64,000 nucleotides of DNA. Origin: Candidatus Sodalis pierantonius str. SOPE. GTDB taxonomy: Bacteria; Pseudomonadota; Gammaproteobacteria; Enterobacterales; Enterobacteriaceae. A model generated the notes under the pieces. That model was not told the DNA's origin and made no database searches. It saw only the letters and a program-made list of their open reading frames with translations. A program made the translations under genes and the position numbers. Shown here one piece after another: positions 28,341 to 37,986 of this stretch (its first letter is position 1; each line of letters starts with the position of its first letter). Location: the NCBI RefSeq assembly GCF_000517405.1, contig NZ_CP006568.1:1-64000 (forward strand), in the 5' to 3' direction.

Positions 28341-29655
28341 GACCCTGTACACGATTCTGTGTAAATGCCTTTTCTCAGAAGTGACCGTCCAGGCGGTCAC
28401 CGAACTCGATAATAAAGCGGCTCATTGCCATGCGCCAGTCCCTCAAAGGCATTGTCCATTTCTGTGAGGCCGCCTGTATCGCCAGCCACACCACCTTTTT
28501 CACTGCGTCGTCGGTCGGGAACACCTTGCGCTTTTTGATGGCATGCCGGATCACGCTGTTTAACGACTCGATGGCGTTGGTCGTGTAGATCACCTTGCGG
28601 ATGTCCGTTGGGTAGGCAAAGAACGTGGCCAGATTGGCCCAGTTTGCCTGCCAGCTTCGACTTATTTGCGGGTAGCGGATGTCCCAGGCACTGGAGAACG
28701 CTTCCAGCGCCTGCAAGCCGGCTTCTTCCGTAGGGGCCTGATAGATAGCTTTCAGGTCGCGGGTGACGGCCTTGTAGTCCTTCCAGGAGACGAACCGCAG
28801 GCTGTTGCGCACCATATGTACGATACACAGCTGGAGCCGCGCCTCCGGATACACCGCGTTAATAGCGTCAGGGAAACCTTTCAGCCCGTCTACGCAGGCG
28901 ATAAGGATATCGTTCAGGCCGCGGTTTTTCAGCTCTGTCAGCACGTTCAGCCAGAACTTTGCGCCTTCATTTTCGGCCAGCCACATACCTAGCAACTCTT
29001 TCTGGCCTTCGATGTTGATGCCCAGCGCCAGGAACACAGATTTGTTGATGATGCGGCTGTCCTGCCGGACTTTTAGAACGATACAGTCAAGATAAACAAT
29101 GGGATAGATTGCATCCAGAGGCCGGTTTTGCCATTCGACAACCTGCTCCATGACCGCATCGGTGACCTTTGAGACCAGCGCCGGCGAGACATCGGCGTCA
29201 TACAGCTCTTTGAACACGGCGGCGATCTCGCGGGTGGTCATCCCTTTGGCGTACAACGATAAAATCTGGTTATCCATCCCGGTAATCCGGGTCTGGTTCT
29301 TCTTCACCAGTTGCGGTTCAAAGGAACCGTCACGATCGCGCGGAGTACGCAGCGCCAGCGGGCCATCGCCAGTGGTAACGGTTTTTGTGGAATAGCCGTT
29401 GCGGGCGTTGGTCCCCGGTTTAGGCTGATTTTTATCGTAGCCGAGGTGATGGGTCATTTCGGCATTGAGAGCTGCTTCGACGCTAATTTTTTTCAGCCGC
29501 CGATCGAAGTGACTGAGATCTTCAGGGGTTTTGAGATTTTTGGCCAGTTCGTTAGCCAGAGCCTGCAACTGTTTTTCGTCCATAAATTAACCTGTTTTTG
29601 ATGTTGGATTGAACATATCAAAATCAGGCAAATACACAAATTTCTAAACAGGCTC
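28341..29655 (-). mobile_element. IS256-family insertion sequence, copy 3, inside IS903 copy E
   Basis: 1315 bp with both ends. The flanks CGCTGTTA and CGCTGTTT form an 8-bp target duplication with one change. Orientation is opposite to the host IS903 element. Confidence 0.94.
28375..29583 (-). CDS. IS256-family transposase (intact)
   Basis: 402 aa, same length as copy 1 and differing by a few residues (for example DRRLKK for DRLLKK near residue 30). The catalytic regions YLDCIVLK, IACVDGLKG and TNAIESLNS are all present. Confidence 0.94.
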   Translation of the reverse strand: MDEKQLQALANELAKNLKTPEDLSHFDRRLKKISVEAALNAEMTHHLGYDKNQPKPGTNARNGYSTKTVTTGDGPLALRTPRDRDGSFEPQLVKKNQTRITGMDNQILSLYAKGMTTREIAAVFKELYDADVSPALVSKVTDAVMEQVVEWQNRPLDAIYPIVYLDCIVLKVRQDSRIINKSVFLALGINIEGQKELLGMWLAENEGAKFWLNVLTELKNRGLNDILIACVDGLKGFPDAINAVYPEARLQLCIVHMVRNSLRFVSWKDYKAVTRDLKAIYQAPTEEAGLQALEAFSSAWDIRYPQISRSWQANWANLATFFAYPTDIRKVIYTTNAIESLNSVIRHAIKKRKVFPTDDAVKKVVWLAIQAASQKWTMPLRDWRMAMSRFIIEFGDRLDGHF

Positions 29656-30214
29656 CGCTGTTTAGGAATGCCAAACAGCGTCCGCATCATGTAACAATCG
29701 CCCTGATAGGGAGGAAGTCGTCACAAATTTCGAATTTATTCAACAAAGCACCATCTAGCCGCATCTGGTGTTTATTATTTTTGTCCGATGATTGAAACCC
29801 AATATCGGCGACCAGACAGTGTAGAGTCCTTTCGGAAAAGACTCTCACCTGTTTTTCCCGGGTATCTGTTTGTGAATCTTGGCTTCAATCATTGCCATCC
29901 GCAAAAACTCTCAGCACACAGACATATTTACGGACTCATCAATTTTGGTCAAGGACCATCGCCCATTGACGATGCGGTGATTGATCTCTTAATGGCAAAA
30001 CCGCACATTGTGCGAGAAATAGTCGATGTCCCAAGAGGCTGGAAAGAAATGTCGGAGTTGGAAAAAATCATGTATATCCGCGATGACGAACAGCGGATTG
30101 CGGCTTTTCTGAATTACATGCAATCACAGCATTCTTCCGTCGCGGCCTAAACTCATCACTGAACATCTATGGCTTCGTTCCGGTAAAGCCTTTTTGCCGC
30201 TATGAGGAGATATT

Positions 30215-30970
30215 ATGCTATCCGCTATTTGCGCAAATTCGTCCATCGCACCCGCCATTCGCCCTTTACCCGGTCGCACTGTGCTGAATCCGCTGGCCGG
30301 AAGTATCACCAGTGTCCGTAACCGGTCGGTAGGCTTTGACAGTAAGCCCTCGTGCTGGTCGTTTGTTAAGCGCACACTTGCCTCATTGCTTCGTAAGGTA
30401 GTGCGTGTATGCCAGGCTATCCCTGAAGCGCTGGCAACACTGGCGTCATGTCGAGGTCGAGCTAAAAATTGCCCATCAAAGCCAGATATCACCCGCACCC
30501 GACTGATGACGAAGACGCCCCGGACAGCGGGGATACTTCGCTATCTCGACCAGTTGGTTAAAGAGACGGATATCCGTTGGGCGGATGTGAATCATGATAA
30601 CCCTGAGCGCCTGTGTGACCAGGTAGCCCGGCGCAGCTTTAACCGCAACGTGCTGACGACAGAGCTTGAAGGTCAGTCGTTTAATGCCTGTACCCGGATG
30701 CTAGCGCATCTGGAAGGGGAATACGGCCATCACCTTCGGGGTGTATTGGACTTCGCCGCCGAGCAGGTGGGGCATACAGAGGAAGACCCGATGAAAGTCT
30801 CTACCGCCTACAAGTACCCTACCTTCGTCGAAGACATCATCATCGCCTTGCACGAACGTTTGGGGCGTTACGATGTACTAGTTGAACCTGGTGCCAATAT
30901 TCGGCGGTACAGTGAACTCTCCTCGAAAGATATTAAGGCGTTATCCTGTATTGGAGTTGCGCTTATCTAG
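30215..30970 (+). CDS. hypothetical phage protein
   Basis: 251 aa with a good GAGGAG site 5 nt before the ATG. The first about 100 residues are basic and low in motifs (VRNRSVGFDSKPSCWSF), the rest is more typical of a folded protein (DNPERLCDQVARRSFNRN, FVEDIIIALHERLGRYDVL). I do not recognise the family. A 124-codon open frame on the opposite strand (30124-30498) overlaps the first part, but the plus-strand frame has the better start signal. It lies between the antiterminator and the small terminase gene. Confidence 0.55.
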   Translation: MLSAICANSSIAPAIRPLPGRTVLNPLAGSITSVRNRSVGFDSKPSCWSFVKRTLASLLRKVVRVCQAIPEALATLASCRGRAKNCPSKPDITRTRLMTKTPRTAGILRYLDQLVKETDIRWADVNHDNPERLCDQVARRSFNRNVLTTELEGQSFNACTRMLAHLEGEYGHHLRGVLDFAAEQVGHTEEDPMKVSTAYKYPTFVEDIIIALHERLGRYDVLVEPGANIRRYSELSSKDIKALSCIGVALI

Positions 30971-31017
30971 ATATACAGCCAGTAAGGGCTGGCACTTAAA
31001 ACAGCAGGAAATTTTTT

Positions 31018-31416
31018 ATGGGACGACAAACAAAAAATAAAGTCGGTCGCCCGAGTGAACTAGCGCAGAGCCTGGAAAAGGCTAAAGCGTATTTGTTAGG
31101 GGACTATGAAAATCTGGGTGATGTTGTCCCGAGCATTGCCGGATTGGCTTGCTATCTCGCCGTATCGCGCTCATCTGTGTACGACTGGGCCAAACAATCC
31201 AATGAATTTTCGTACATCGTAGAGGGCATTCTGGCACTACAAGAAAATCGTTTAATTAACAAGGGATTGCAGGGCGAATTTAACGCAACGATTACTAAGC
31301 TTATGCTGACCAAACATGGCTACTCAGATAAGCAGGAACTGACCGGTAAAGACGGCGGCGCACTTCAGGTAGAGACCAAACCACTCTCCTCACTATTTCA
31401 TGATGACGAATCTTAA
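31018..31416 (+). CDS. phage terminase small subunit
   Basis: 132 aa. A helix-turn-helix region (IAGLACYLAVSRSSVYDWAKQ, about residues 40-60) serves packaging-site recognition, and a C-terminal segment KHGYSDKQELTGKDGG is typical of small terminases placed before a PBSX/P22-type large subunit. An AGGAAATTTTTT region precedes the ATG. It overlaps the next gene by 17 bp. Confidence 0.85.
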   Translation: MGRQTKNKVGRPSELAQSLEKAKAYLLGDYENLGDVVPSIAGLACYLAVSRSSVYDWAKQSNEFSYIVEGILALQENRLINKGLQGEFNATITKLMLTKHGYSDKQELTGKDGGALQVETKPLSSLFHDDES

Positions 31417-32773
31417 TGCTATTTTCCGTCCATTCATCCAGTCACATCGCTACAAGATTGCCAAAGGCGGACGTGGGAGCGGTAAATCATGGGCCATCGC
31501 ACGACTACTAGTAGAGATAGCACGACGAGGCACTTATCGCTTTCTTTGCGCTCGTGAGTTCCAGGCCAGTATGGCCGATTCTGTTATCCAGTTGATTGCA
31601 GACACTATCCAGCGCGAAGGTTATTTGAAGGAGTTCGAGATTCAGAAAGCGTATATCCGCCATCTTGCCACCGATAGCCTGTTTATGTTTTACGGTATAA
31701 AAAATAACGTTACTAAAATTAAATCGCTGGAAGGCATTGATATTGCTTGGATAGAAGAAGCTGAAGCGGTGACCAAGGAGAGCTGGGACATTCTTATCCC
31801 CACTATCCGCAAGCCGGGCAGTGAAATCTGGGTCAGCTTTAACCCGAAGAATATCCTCGACGACACCTATCAACGATTTGTTGTCAATCCACCGGATGAT
31901 ATCTGCCTGCTGACGGTGAATTACACCGATAATCCCCATTTTCCTGAAGTACTCCGCCTGGAAATGGAGGAATGCAAGTGCAAGGACTATGACCTGTATC
32001 TGCATATCTGGGAAGGGGAGCCGGTCGCGGACAGCGATCTGGCGATTATCAAGCCGTTGTGGATTGCTGCGGCCGTCGATGCCCATATAACGCTGGAATT
32101 TGACGCTGTGGGAGAAAAGCGTCTCGGCTTCGACGTTGCTGATGAAGGTGAAGACTGCAACGCCTTGTGCTTTGTGCAGGGCTCAGTCGAGCGAGATCTT
32201 GATGAATGGCATCGAGGCGATGTGATTGATTCCTTCAATTGGGTTAATCGATACGCGATAGAGCGGAGCATCACCTGCATTATCTACGACTCTATCGGTG
32301 TAGGCGCTGGCGTCAAGGCACACCTGAAGCGGATAGCCGCCATCAACGTCAAAGGGTTTAACGCCGGTGAAGCGGTCAAAGATCCTGATGCACTGTATAT
32401 GCCGGGAAAAACAAATAAAGATATGTTCGCTAACATTAAAGCTCAGGCGTGGTGGGCGGTACGAGAGCGATTCTATAAAACATGGCGCTGCATTGAGGCC
32501 AAAAAACAGGATCCCAAAGCGGAATTGCTCTACCCAACAGATGAACTCATCAGCCTGTCAACGAAGAACATCAAAAAACTGGAATACCTGAAGGCCGAAT
32601 TATCCCGGCCTCGGGTGGATTACGACAATAACGGACGCGTCAAGGTCGAGAGTAAAAAAGACATGAAAAAAAGAGGCATTCCCTCACCGAATATGGCGGA
32701 TGCCCTCATTATGGCTTTTGCACCGACAGATCGCGCCTTGGATACATGGGCATTGCTGGGGAGAAATGCGTAA
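31400..32773 (+). CDS. phage terminase large subunit (ATPase and nuclease)
   Basis: Motor that packages DNA into the prohead and cuts the concatemer. 457 aa. Walker A is KGGRGSGKSW near residue 23, Walker B with the catalytic Glu is IAWIEEAE near residue 116, and the RNase H-like nuclease has Asp residues in GFDVADEG (about 248), IYDSIGVGAG and SPNMADALIM. All motifs are intact. This is one of the few complete morphogenesis genes of the prophage. Confidence 0.95.
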   Translation: MMTNLNAIFRPFIQSHRYKIAKGGRGSGKSWAIARLLVEIARRGTYRFLCAREFQASMADSVIQLIADTIQREGYLKEFEIQKAYIRHLATDSLFMFYGIKNNVTKIKSLEGIDIAWIEEAEAVTKESWDILIPTIRKPGSEIWVSFNPKNILDDTYQRFVVNPPDDICLLTVNYTDNPHFPEVLRLEMEECKCKDYDLYLHIWEGEPVADSDLAIIKPLWIAAAVDAHITLEFDAVGEKRLGFDVADEGEDCNALCFVQGSVERDLDEWHRGDVIDSFNWVNRYAIERSITCIIYDSIGVGAGVKAHLKRIAAINVKGFNAGEAVKDPDALYMPGKTNKDMFANIKAQAWWAVRERFYKTWRCIEAKKQDPKAELLYPTDELISLSTKNIKKLEYLKAELSRPRVDYDNNGRVKVESKKDMKKRGIPSPNMADALIMAFAPTDRALDTWALLGRNA

Positions 32774-34171
32774 ATGTCACGAAAACGCCATGCCCGCCAT
32801 CAGGCGAAAAATCACGCCATCAGGCAACACACCGTGGATGGTTACGAAAACTTAACGGCACGCCTGGGGATCAGATCCCCCAATCTCAGCAGTGACGGCA
32901 CGTATTTTCCCAGTTTCACCTCACGTAACAGGACGTTGGTAGAATTTGCCTATCGCTCCTCCTGGCTGATTGGCGCAGCAGTGGACACCATTGCCGACGA
33001 TATGACGAAAAAAGGCGTCAGCATCACCTCGCAGGTCGCGCCTCAGGCAAGAGGCCGGCTGGAAGGGCGCTGGGAAGCGTTGGCGCTCTGGAATGCACTT
33101 AACGATACTCTCAAGTGGTCGCGGCTCTATGGCGGAGCAATCGGTGTCATTCTGATTGACGGACAGGATATGAGCCAGCCGTTACGCATGGAAACCATTG
33201 GGCGGGATGCGTTCAAAGGTGTACTGCCCCTTGACCGTTGGATGCTGAACCTAACGAGTACCGAAATAATTACCGATCTCGGCCCTGATTTGGGCAAGCC
33301 CAGGTTTTACGAGGTGGTCGGTACTGCCCAAGGCATTCCCGGTTGGAAAATACATCATAGCCGCGTGATACGCATGGACGGTATTGGCCTGCCTTACCAA
33401 CAGGCGTACACGGAAAACGGTTGGGGCATGTCGGTGATTGAGCGCATTTATGATCGCCTGTTGGCTTATGACAGTGCCAGTACGGGCGCGGCTCAACTGA
33501 TCCACAAGGCGCACCTGCGTACCTATAGCATAGACAAGCTGCGTGAAATCCTCGGCATGGGCGGAGAGCTTGAAGCGGGACTGATGAAGCACCTCGATAT
33601 GATCCGCCTGTTTCAGTCCATTGAGGGCATGACCATCATGGACACCCAGGATCAATTCCAGACGCATTCTTACGCATTTAGCGGACTGTCCGATGTGCTC
33701 GCACAGTTTGCCCAGCAGATCGCTGGTGCTTCGGGGATCCCGCTGGTTCGCCTATTTGGTCAGTCAACTGCCGGATTTTCAACCGGGGAGACTGATCTGG
33801 CCAACTACTATGACAATGTCACTACCTTGCAGTCGCATAGACTGCGTCGGCCTGTGAGACGCTTGTTTGAAATCCTGCATCGTTCTGAGTTTGGTACGCC
33901 CTTGCCTGATGACTTCGCCTTTGAGTTTACGCCGCTCTGGCAGATGAAGGAGACAGACCGGGCTACGGTGGCACTGAATACCATCGAGGCACTCAGTAAA
34001 GCGGTAGAAAATGATCTGATGCCATTACACGTCGCCCGTGCAGAATTGCGTGATGCGGCGAAAATTACCGGCATCGGTGCCAACATCAGTGATGAGGACA
34101 TTGAGGATGCGAAAGACATCGAGCCGCCCCCGTCCAGCGGTTTCCACGCGCCAGACCTCGACGCGACATGA
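32774..34171 (+). CDS. phage portal protein (DUF1073 type)
   Basis: 465 aa, starting right at the stop of the large terminase. The core matches the DUF1073 portal family: FAYRSSWLIGAAVDTIADDM, WSRLYGGAIGVILIDG, ASGIPLVRLFGQSTAGFS and YYDNVTTLQ. It forms the dodecameric DNA gate at one capsid vertex. No stops. Its 3' end overlaps the next gene. Confidence 0.92.
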   Translation: MSRKRHARHQAKNHAIRQHTVDGYENLTARLGIRSPNLSSDGTYFPSFTSRNRTLVEFAYRSSWLIGAAVDTIADDMTKKGVSITSQVAPQARGRLEGRWEALALWNALNDTLKWSRLYGGAIGVILIDGQDMSQPLRMETIGRDAFKGVLPLDRWMLNLTSTEIITDLGPDLGKPRFYEVVGTAQGIPGWKIHHSRVIRMDGIGLPYQQAYTENGWGMSVIERIYDRLLAYDSASTGAAQLIHKAHLRTYSIDKLREILGMGGELEAGLMKHLDMIRLFQSIEGMTIMDTQDQFQTHSYAFSGLSDVLAQFAQQIAGASGIPLVRLFGQSTAGFSTGETDLANYYDNVTTLQSHRLRRPVRRLFEILHRSEFGTPLPDDFAFEFTPLWQMKETDRATVALNTIEALSKAVENDLMPLHVARAELRDAAKITGIGANISDEDIEDAKDIEPPPSSGFHAPDLDAT

Positions 34172-34862
34172 AAGGCTTTACGTGACCCAACTGCGTAAGA
34201 TGGCGCAGGCGGTAGGTGATATCGTCAACGGCACTTACGATGGCTCACAAATCTCCGCGCGGGACGCGACACAACGACTCCGCCAGTATGCCGACATCAT
34301 CAGTCCGTGGGCCGAAACCGTGGCCACGCGTATGCTTAACGGCGTCGCACACCAAGAGGAAAAACAATGGCGTACGCTATCCCGTGACATTTCGGCAGGT
34401 CTTCACCATCAGATGCAACACACCGCTATCGGACAGGTGGCCCGCAGCATTATTGAGCAAAACATCCAGTGGATGAAATCTATCCCGCTGCATGCGGCTG
34501 ACCGGATCGCAGATATCCAGTCTCAGGCTATCGAAGCCATGAGCCGCGGCGAGCGCCCCACTGCATTTATGGACGCTATTTTGCGTACCGGAGAGGTCGC
34601 CAAATCCCGCGCCAGACTGATTGCCCGCACGGAAATCGCTCGTGCCACCCAGGCACTGACGCAGGCGCGGGCCACCGCTATGGGCTCTGAGGGCTATATC
34701 TGGCGCACGGCCCATGATCCGGATGTTCGTCATTCTCATGCCCATATGGAAGGCAAGTTTGTGCGCTGGGGAAACCCGCCCACGCTGGACGGCATGACCG
34801 GTCATGCGGGCACGTTACCCAATTGCCGCTGTTACTGCGACGTCGTGATACCGGAAAACTAA
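34107..34862 (+). CDS. phage head morphogenesis protein (SPP1 gp7 / Mu F-like)
   Basis: Minor head protein that acts with the portal during prohead assembly. The C-terminal signature AHDPDVRHSHAHMEGKFV followed by GHAGTLPNCRCYCDVV is the usual end of this family; IARTEIARATQALTQARA lies before it. The start is uncertain: the open frame reaches 34038, and the ATG at 34107 has an AGGA eight bases upstream, giving 251 aa with a 65-bp overlap with the portal gene. A GTG at 34182 is another option. Confidence 0.85.
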   Translation: MRKTSSRPRPAVSTRQTSTRHERLYVTQLRKMAQAVGDIVNGTYDGSQISARDATQRLRQYADIISPWAETVATRMLNGVAHQEEKQWRTLSRDISAGLHHQMQHTAIGQVARSIIEQNIQWMKSIPLHAADRIADIQSQAIEAMSRGERPTAFMDAILRTGEVAKSRARLIARTEIARATQALTQARATAMGSEGYIWRTAHDPDVRHSHAHMEGKFVRWGNPPTLDGMTGHAGTLPNCRCYCDVVIPEN

Positions 34863-34865
34863 TCC

Positions 34866-36104
34866 ATGAAATATTTCTTTAAGACGCGGCTGGGGGAAAC
34901 CCGTTACCTCATGGCTGACGGCTCCCTATTGTGCGAATCCGTTCCGGTCGCTCGCACGGGCAGTCAGATGTATGCAGCGGCCGACATTCCTCACATTGAA
35001 CCGGACCGCACGGGTGATATTGACGTCATCCGAACGCCTGATGTGGTTTTTAATCCCGCGTCGATGGCATCCTTTGAAGGTATCGCCGTCGTGATTAACC
35101 ATCCTCGGGATGCTAGCGGTGACATCCTGTTCATTGCGCCAGACAACTGGCAAAGCCTGGCGCAGGGGCATGCGCAGAATATCCGCCGAGGCACGGGGGA
35201 GCAGGTAGATTTACTGCTCGCCGATCTGGTGATTAAAAACGACGCGGCCATTCGTGCTATTGACGCTGGGCTGCGTGAGATTTCATGCGGCTACGACGCC
35301 GACTATATCCAGACGGGTGTCGGTAAAGCCGAGCAAATCAATATTGTGGGTAACCATACCGCGCTTGTCCCTGAAGGACGGGCTGGGAAACGTTGTTCAA
35401 TTGGAGACAGTCAATCTATGACAACCAAAAATACAGGCTGGTTTGCCAGCTTAAGGCGCGCCATTAAAACGGGGGATTCGGTGGAGGCGGAAGCCTTGCT
35501 TAAAAATGCACCGGACAATCTCACCGGCGATGACGGTGTTGAAACGCCTACCGTGATTTTAAAGGTGGAGGGGGCAGAAAAGACCGAGTCAGACAAGCCT
35601 ACCGCCGATGAAAACGAGACTGGTATGGCCGAACGGCTCGCCGCACTGGAAACGGCGGTTCAATCCATTCTCGAAAAACTGACGCCGTCATCAACGACGG
35701 TTGATGAAACCACAGAAGAAGAAGAAAAGGAAACTCGCCGATTGACCGGTGACGCGGCTTATCAACAGGATGTGGTCGCTCGTGCTGAACTGATTCTGCT
35801 CGGCTTCTCTTTGCCTGAGGGGGCCAAACCGAGAACACTCAAGCGACAGGTGTTAAGTATCGCCTGCAAGACCACCGATGGCAAGGCGTTGCTTTCCTCA
35901 CTGACTGACGCTAATGCTGATTTTATGATGATGCCCTTCTCTACCGTCTATAGCATTTTTAACGGTGCCAGTGAAATTGCCCGTTTGCGCAATAACGCCA
36001 AGCAGCAGATGCCGGTCTTCAATCTGGGCGGCTGCACTAACCACATTGCGGAACTGAACAAAACCAAAGCAGATTTCTGGAAAAACAAAGGAGCCACGGC
36101 ATGA
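34866..36104 (+). CDS. DUF2213 family phage protein (putative prohead protease and scaffold)
   Basis: 412 aa. The N-terminal half (about 1-180) is DUF2213: VINHPRDASGDI, LREISCGYDADYI and NHTALVPEGRAGKRCSI, which carries the His and Ser typical of prohead proteases. The middle is acidic (ETTEEEEKETR), as expected of a scaffold. The C-terminal 100 residues contain a further conserved block (ARAELILLGFSLPEGAKPRT). The position between head morphogenesis and capsid genes supports the role. Confidence 0.85.
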   Translation: MKYFFKTRLGETRYLMADGSLLCESVPVARTGSQMYAAADIPHIEPDRTGDIDVIRTPDVVFNPASMASFEGIAVVINHPRDASGDILFIAPDNWQSLAQGHAQNIRRGTGEQVDLLLADLVIKNDAAIRAIDAGLREISCGYDADYIQTGVGKAEQINIVGNHTALVPEGRAGKRCSIGDSQSMTTKNTGWFASLRRAIKTGDSVEAEALLKNAPDNLTGDDGVETPTVILKVEGAEKTESDKPTADENETGMAERLAALETAVQSILEKLTPSSTTVDETTEEEEKETRRLTGDAAYQQDVVARAELILLGFSLPEGAKPRTLKRQVLSIACKTTDGKALLSSLTDANADFMMMPFSTVYSIFNGASEIARLRNNAKQQMPVFNLGGCTNHIAELNKTKADFWKNKGATA

Positions 36105-36598
36105 CCGGTTCATCGATTCTCTTTACGCCCGATTTCGGGTACGCAGGCGCGTTAACGCGGCCTTCCCATTCTACTGTCGAGCCGGTGGTGATGAGCACCG
36201 ACAAACCCTTCGCCGGTGACGGCCTGATGGGAAAAAAGGTGGCCGGTAAATTTGTGCCTATCTCGGAAGGGGATGCGGTCACCGTTTTTTTCGGTATTCG
36301 TGTGCGCTCTTACCCGTTTATGTCGGACAGCGATTTGGCACGACAGTTAACCACACCGTACAACCATACCGGGGATGCGCTGACCCGCGGCTATATCGCC
36401 GTCAAGGTCAATGCGGGCACGGTAACGGATAATGCCCCCGTTTTTGTCCGCGTTAAGGCTGGCACCAAAGATAAACCGATCGGCGGCTTTGAAGCCGAGG
36501 CCGACAAGACCGAAGGCAACACGGTAGCGCTTGCCAACGCCCGGTTTATCGGTGCCGCAGATGCTAATGGCATCGCGGAAGTGGCCTTCAACATTTAA
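36101..36598 (+). CDS. phage structural cement / head decoration-like protein
   Basis: 165 aa, overlapping the previous stop by 4 bp (ATGA). Beta-rich sequence with RVRSYPF and GYIAVKVNAGT. The location between the protease/scaffold and major capsid genes is typical of the small structural cement protein in DUF2184 myophages. Family assignment rests mostly on context. Confidence 0.65.
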   Translation: MTGSSILFTPDFGYAGALTRPSHSTVEPVVMSTDKPFAGDGLMGKKVAGKFVPISEGDAVTVFFGIRVRSYPFMSDSDLARQLTTPYNHTGDALTRGYIAVKVNAGTVTDNAPVFVRVKAGTKDKPIGGFEAEADKTEGNTVALANARFIGAADANGIAEVAFNI

Positions 36599-36612
36599 GG
36601 AACGCACACGTC

Positions 36613-37566
36613 ATGTATACGTTTGACCAAAAGACCTTTGATCATAAGACCGCCGACAGTGCGGGCGCTTTTTTACTGGACCAGCTTGAACGGCTGGATC
36701 AAACACTTAACCTGCCGCTGCTGGCCTATACCTGGAGCCGCGACGTTAATCTGCGTGAGGATGTCTCCATTGCCGATGAAATGGCGAGTTTCACCAACAG
36801 CAGCTTTGCAGCGCCCAGCTCTGTTGGTGCGGATGGTGAATCGTGGATCAGCCACAGTACCAATGTCATCGCCGGTATTGACCTCGATATTAATGAAACC
36901 ACACTGCCTCTGACCCCCTGGTCACGCCAATTAAACTGGACGGTATTTGAACTGGCGTCGGCTATGCAGCTAGGCCGTCCCATTGATTCACAAAAACTGG
37001 ATGCGATGAATCAGGTCTATCAGCTTAATGTTGACCGCCAGGTCTATGTTGGCAACAAGCTTCTCAGTGTGTAGGGGCTGCTCAATCAAGGAAGCGTGAA
37101 AACGTCCAAAGCGGGCAAACCATGGAAACAGAGTACTGCCGATGAAATTCGCGCGGCTATCGATGCTGGTTTGACAGCCGCATGGAAACAGACCGGACGG
37201 GCGGTGGTACCGGATAAGATGCTGGTGTCTCCCGATGAGTACGCCCTGCTGGTCAGCACCATTGTTTCCTCGGCAGGTAACCGGTCGTTGCTGGATTACC
37301 TGAACGAGAACACTATTGCGTTCAAACAGAATGGCAAGCCACTGGATATTCAGCCGGTGAAATGGCTTGAAAAGGGTGATGAATTCACCGCCAATCACGC
37401 CGAGCTCTACAGCCAGGATCGTAAGTACGTGCAGTTCCCGTTGGTGCCGCTACAGCGGACCTCGATGGAATACCGGGAATTACGCCAGATTGTCACCTAC
37501 TACAGCAAGGTGGGGGCGGTGGAGCTGCGCTACAGCGATACCATGCATTATGTAGACGGCATTTGA
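36613..37566 (+). pseudogene. phage major capsid protein (DUF2184 type), amber codon inside
   Basis: The full frame would be 317 codons. The N-terminal part (MYTFDQKTFDHKT, WSRDVNLREDVS, SWISHSTNVIAGIDLDI) runs to LLSV, then TAG at 37072-37074, and continues in the same frame with GLLNQGSVKTSKAG up to RYSDTMHYVDGI. No other lesion is seen. The break after 153 residues removes half of the capsid fold, so no capsid can form unless the stop is read through. Confidence 0.9.
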
Positions 37567-37584
37567 TGATGAGGGGGCGGGATA

Positions 37585-37986
37585 ATGGCTAATCCATCCA
37601 TGCCAACGATTGAAACGTTTAGAGCCGACTTTCCCGTCTTCGCTGATCCCCTGCGCTACCCCGATACACAAATCCGTATCCGCCTGGATCTGGCGGATAC
37701 GCTGCTGGATGAGAAACGGCTGGGCAAACTGTTTGTGTATCTGGTGGAGCTGTTTGTGGCGCATTATCTGACCTTGTTCGCCGCAGATAACCGTTCGGCG
37801 GTAATCGGTGGCGCTGGGGGAGCGAATAGTGGCGTTGTGTCGTCCAAATCCGTCGATAAGGTCAGTGTGAGCTATGACAACAGCGCCACACTTAACCCCA
37901 GCGCGGGATTCTGGAATAACACACGCTATGGCGCCGAATTCTACCAGTATCTGTGCCTGTTGGGTGCCGGAGGGCAGCAGCTATGA
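37585..37986 (+). CDS. DUF4054 family phage protein (head completion)
   Basis: 133 aa. It starts IETFRADFPVFADPLRYPD and has VYLVELFVAHYLTLF plus a C-terminal YGAEFYQYLCLLGAGG, matching the DUF4054 head-tail connector family. A GAGGGGGCGGG region precedes the ATG. It overlaps the next gene by 4 bp. Intact. Confidence 0.85.
   Translation: MANPSMPTIETFRADFPVFADPLRYPDTQIRIRLDLADTLLDEKRLGKLFVYLVELFVAHYLTLFAADNRSAVIGGAGGANSGVVSSKSVDKVSVSYDNSATLNPSAGFWNNTRYGAEFYQYLCLLGAGGQQL

Larger units (their letters stand above)
27447..29694 (+). pseudogene. IS903-type transposase, nonsense codon and IS256 insertion
   Basis: The first 221 codons are intact, then a Tyr codon TAT has become the amber TAG (28110-28112). 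The frame continues to GLNRITLL-type sequence, where IS256 copy 3 interrupts it. The last codons (GMPNSVRIM) lie after 29663. Confidence 0.93.
27372..29750 (+). mobile_element. IS903-group element, copy E, carrying an IS256 copy
   Basis: It has both ends and a perfect 9-bp target duplication CCATCTAGC (27363-27371 and 29751-29759). It is interrupted near its 3' end by IS256 copy 3. Without that insertion it is about 1.06 kb. Confidence 0.95.
27310..30150 (+). pseudogene. NusG/RfaH-like transcription antiterminator, split by nested insertion sequences
   Basis: Removing the insertion (27372-29750 plus one 9-bp repeat) restores one frame of 150 codons: MSWYLLRFKATSF at 27310, across the junction as FNHLAASGVYYFCPM, then RKRLSPVFPGYLFVNLGFN. 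This is a NusG N-terminal domain (WYLL near the start, FPGYLFV near residue 64) as in RfaH and plasmid or phage NusG paralogues. The usual C-terminal KOW domain is not obvious; the tail after residue 105 is helical and charged. It lies just upstream of the packaging genes, so a role in late-operon antitermination is plausible but inferred. Confidence 0.8.

Noticed and set aside
28666..29601. Several plus-strand open frames inside IS256 copy 3
   Set aside because: They are the reverse complement of the intact transposase and reappear in every IS256 copy.
30124..30498. 124-codon minus-strand gene
   Set aside because: It overlaps the better-supported plus-strand gene with a clear GAGGAG site and matches no family I know.
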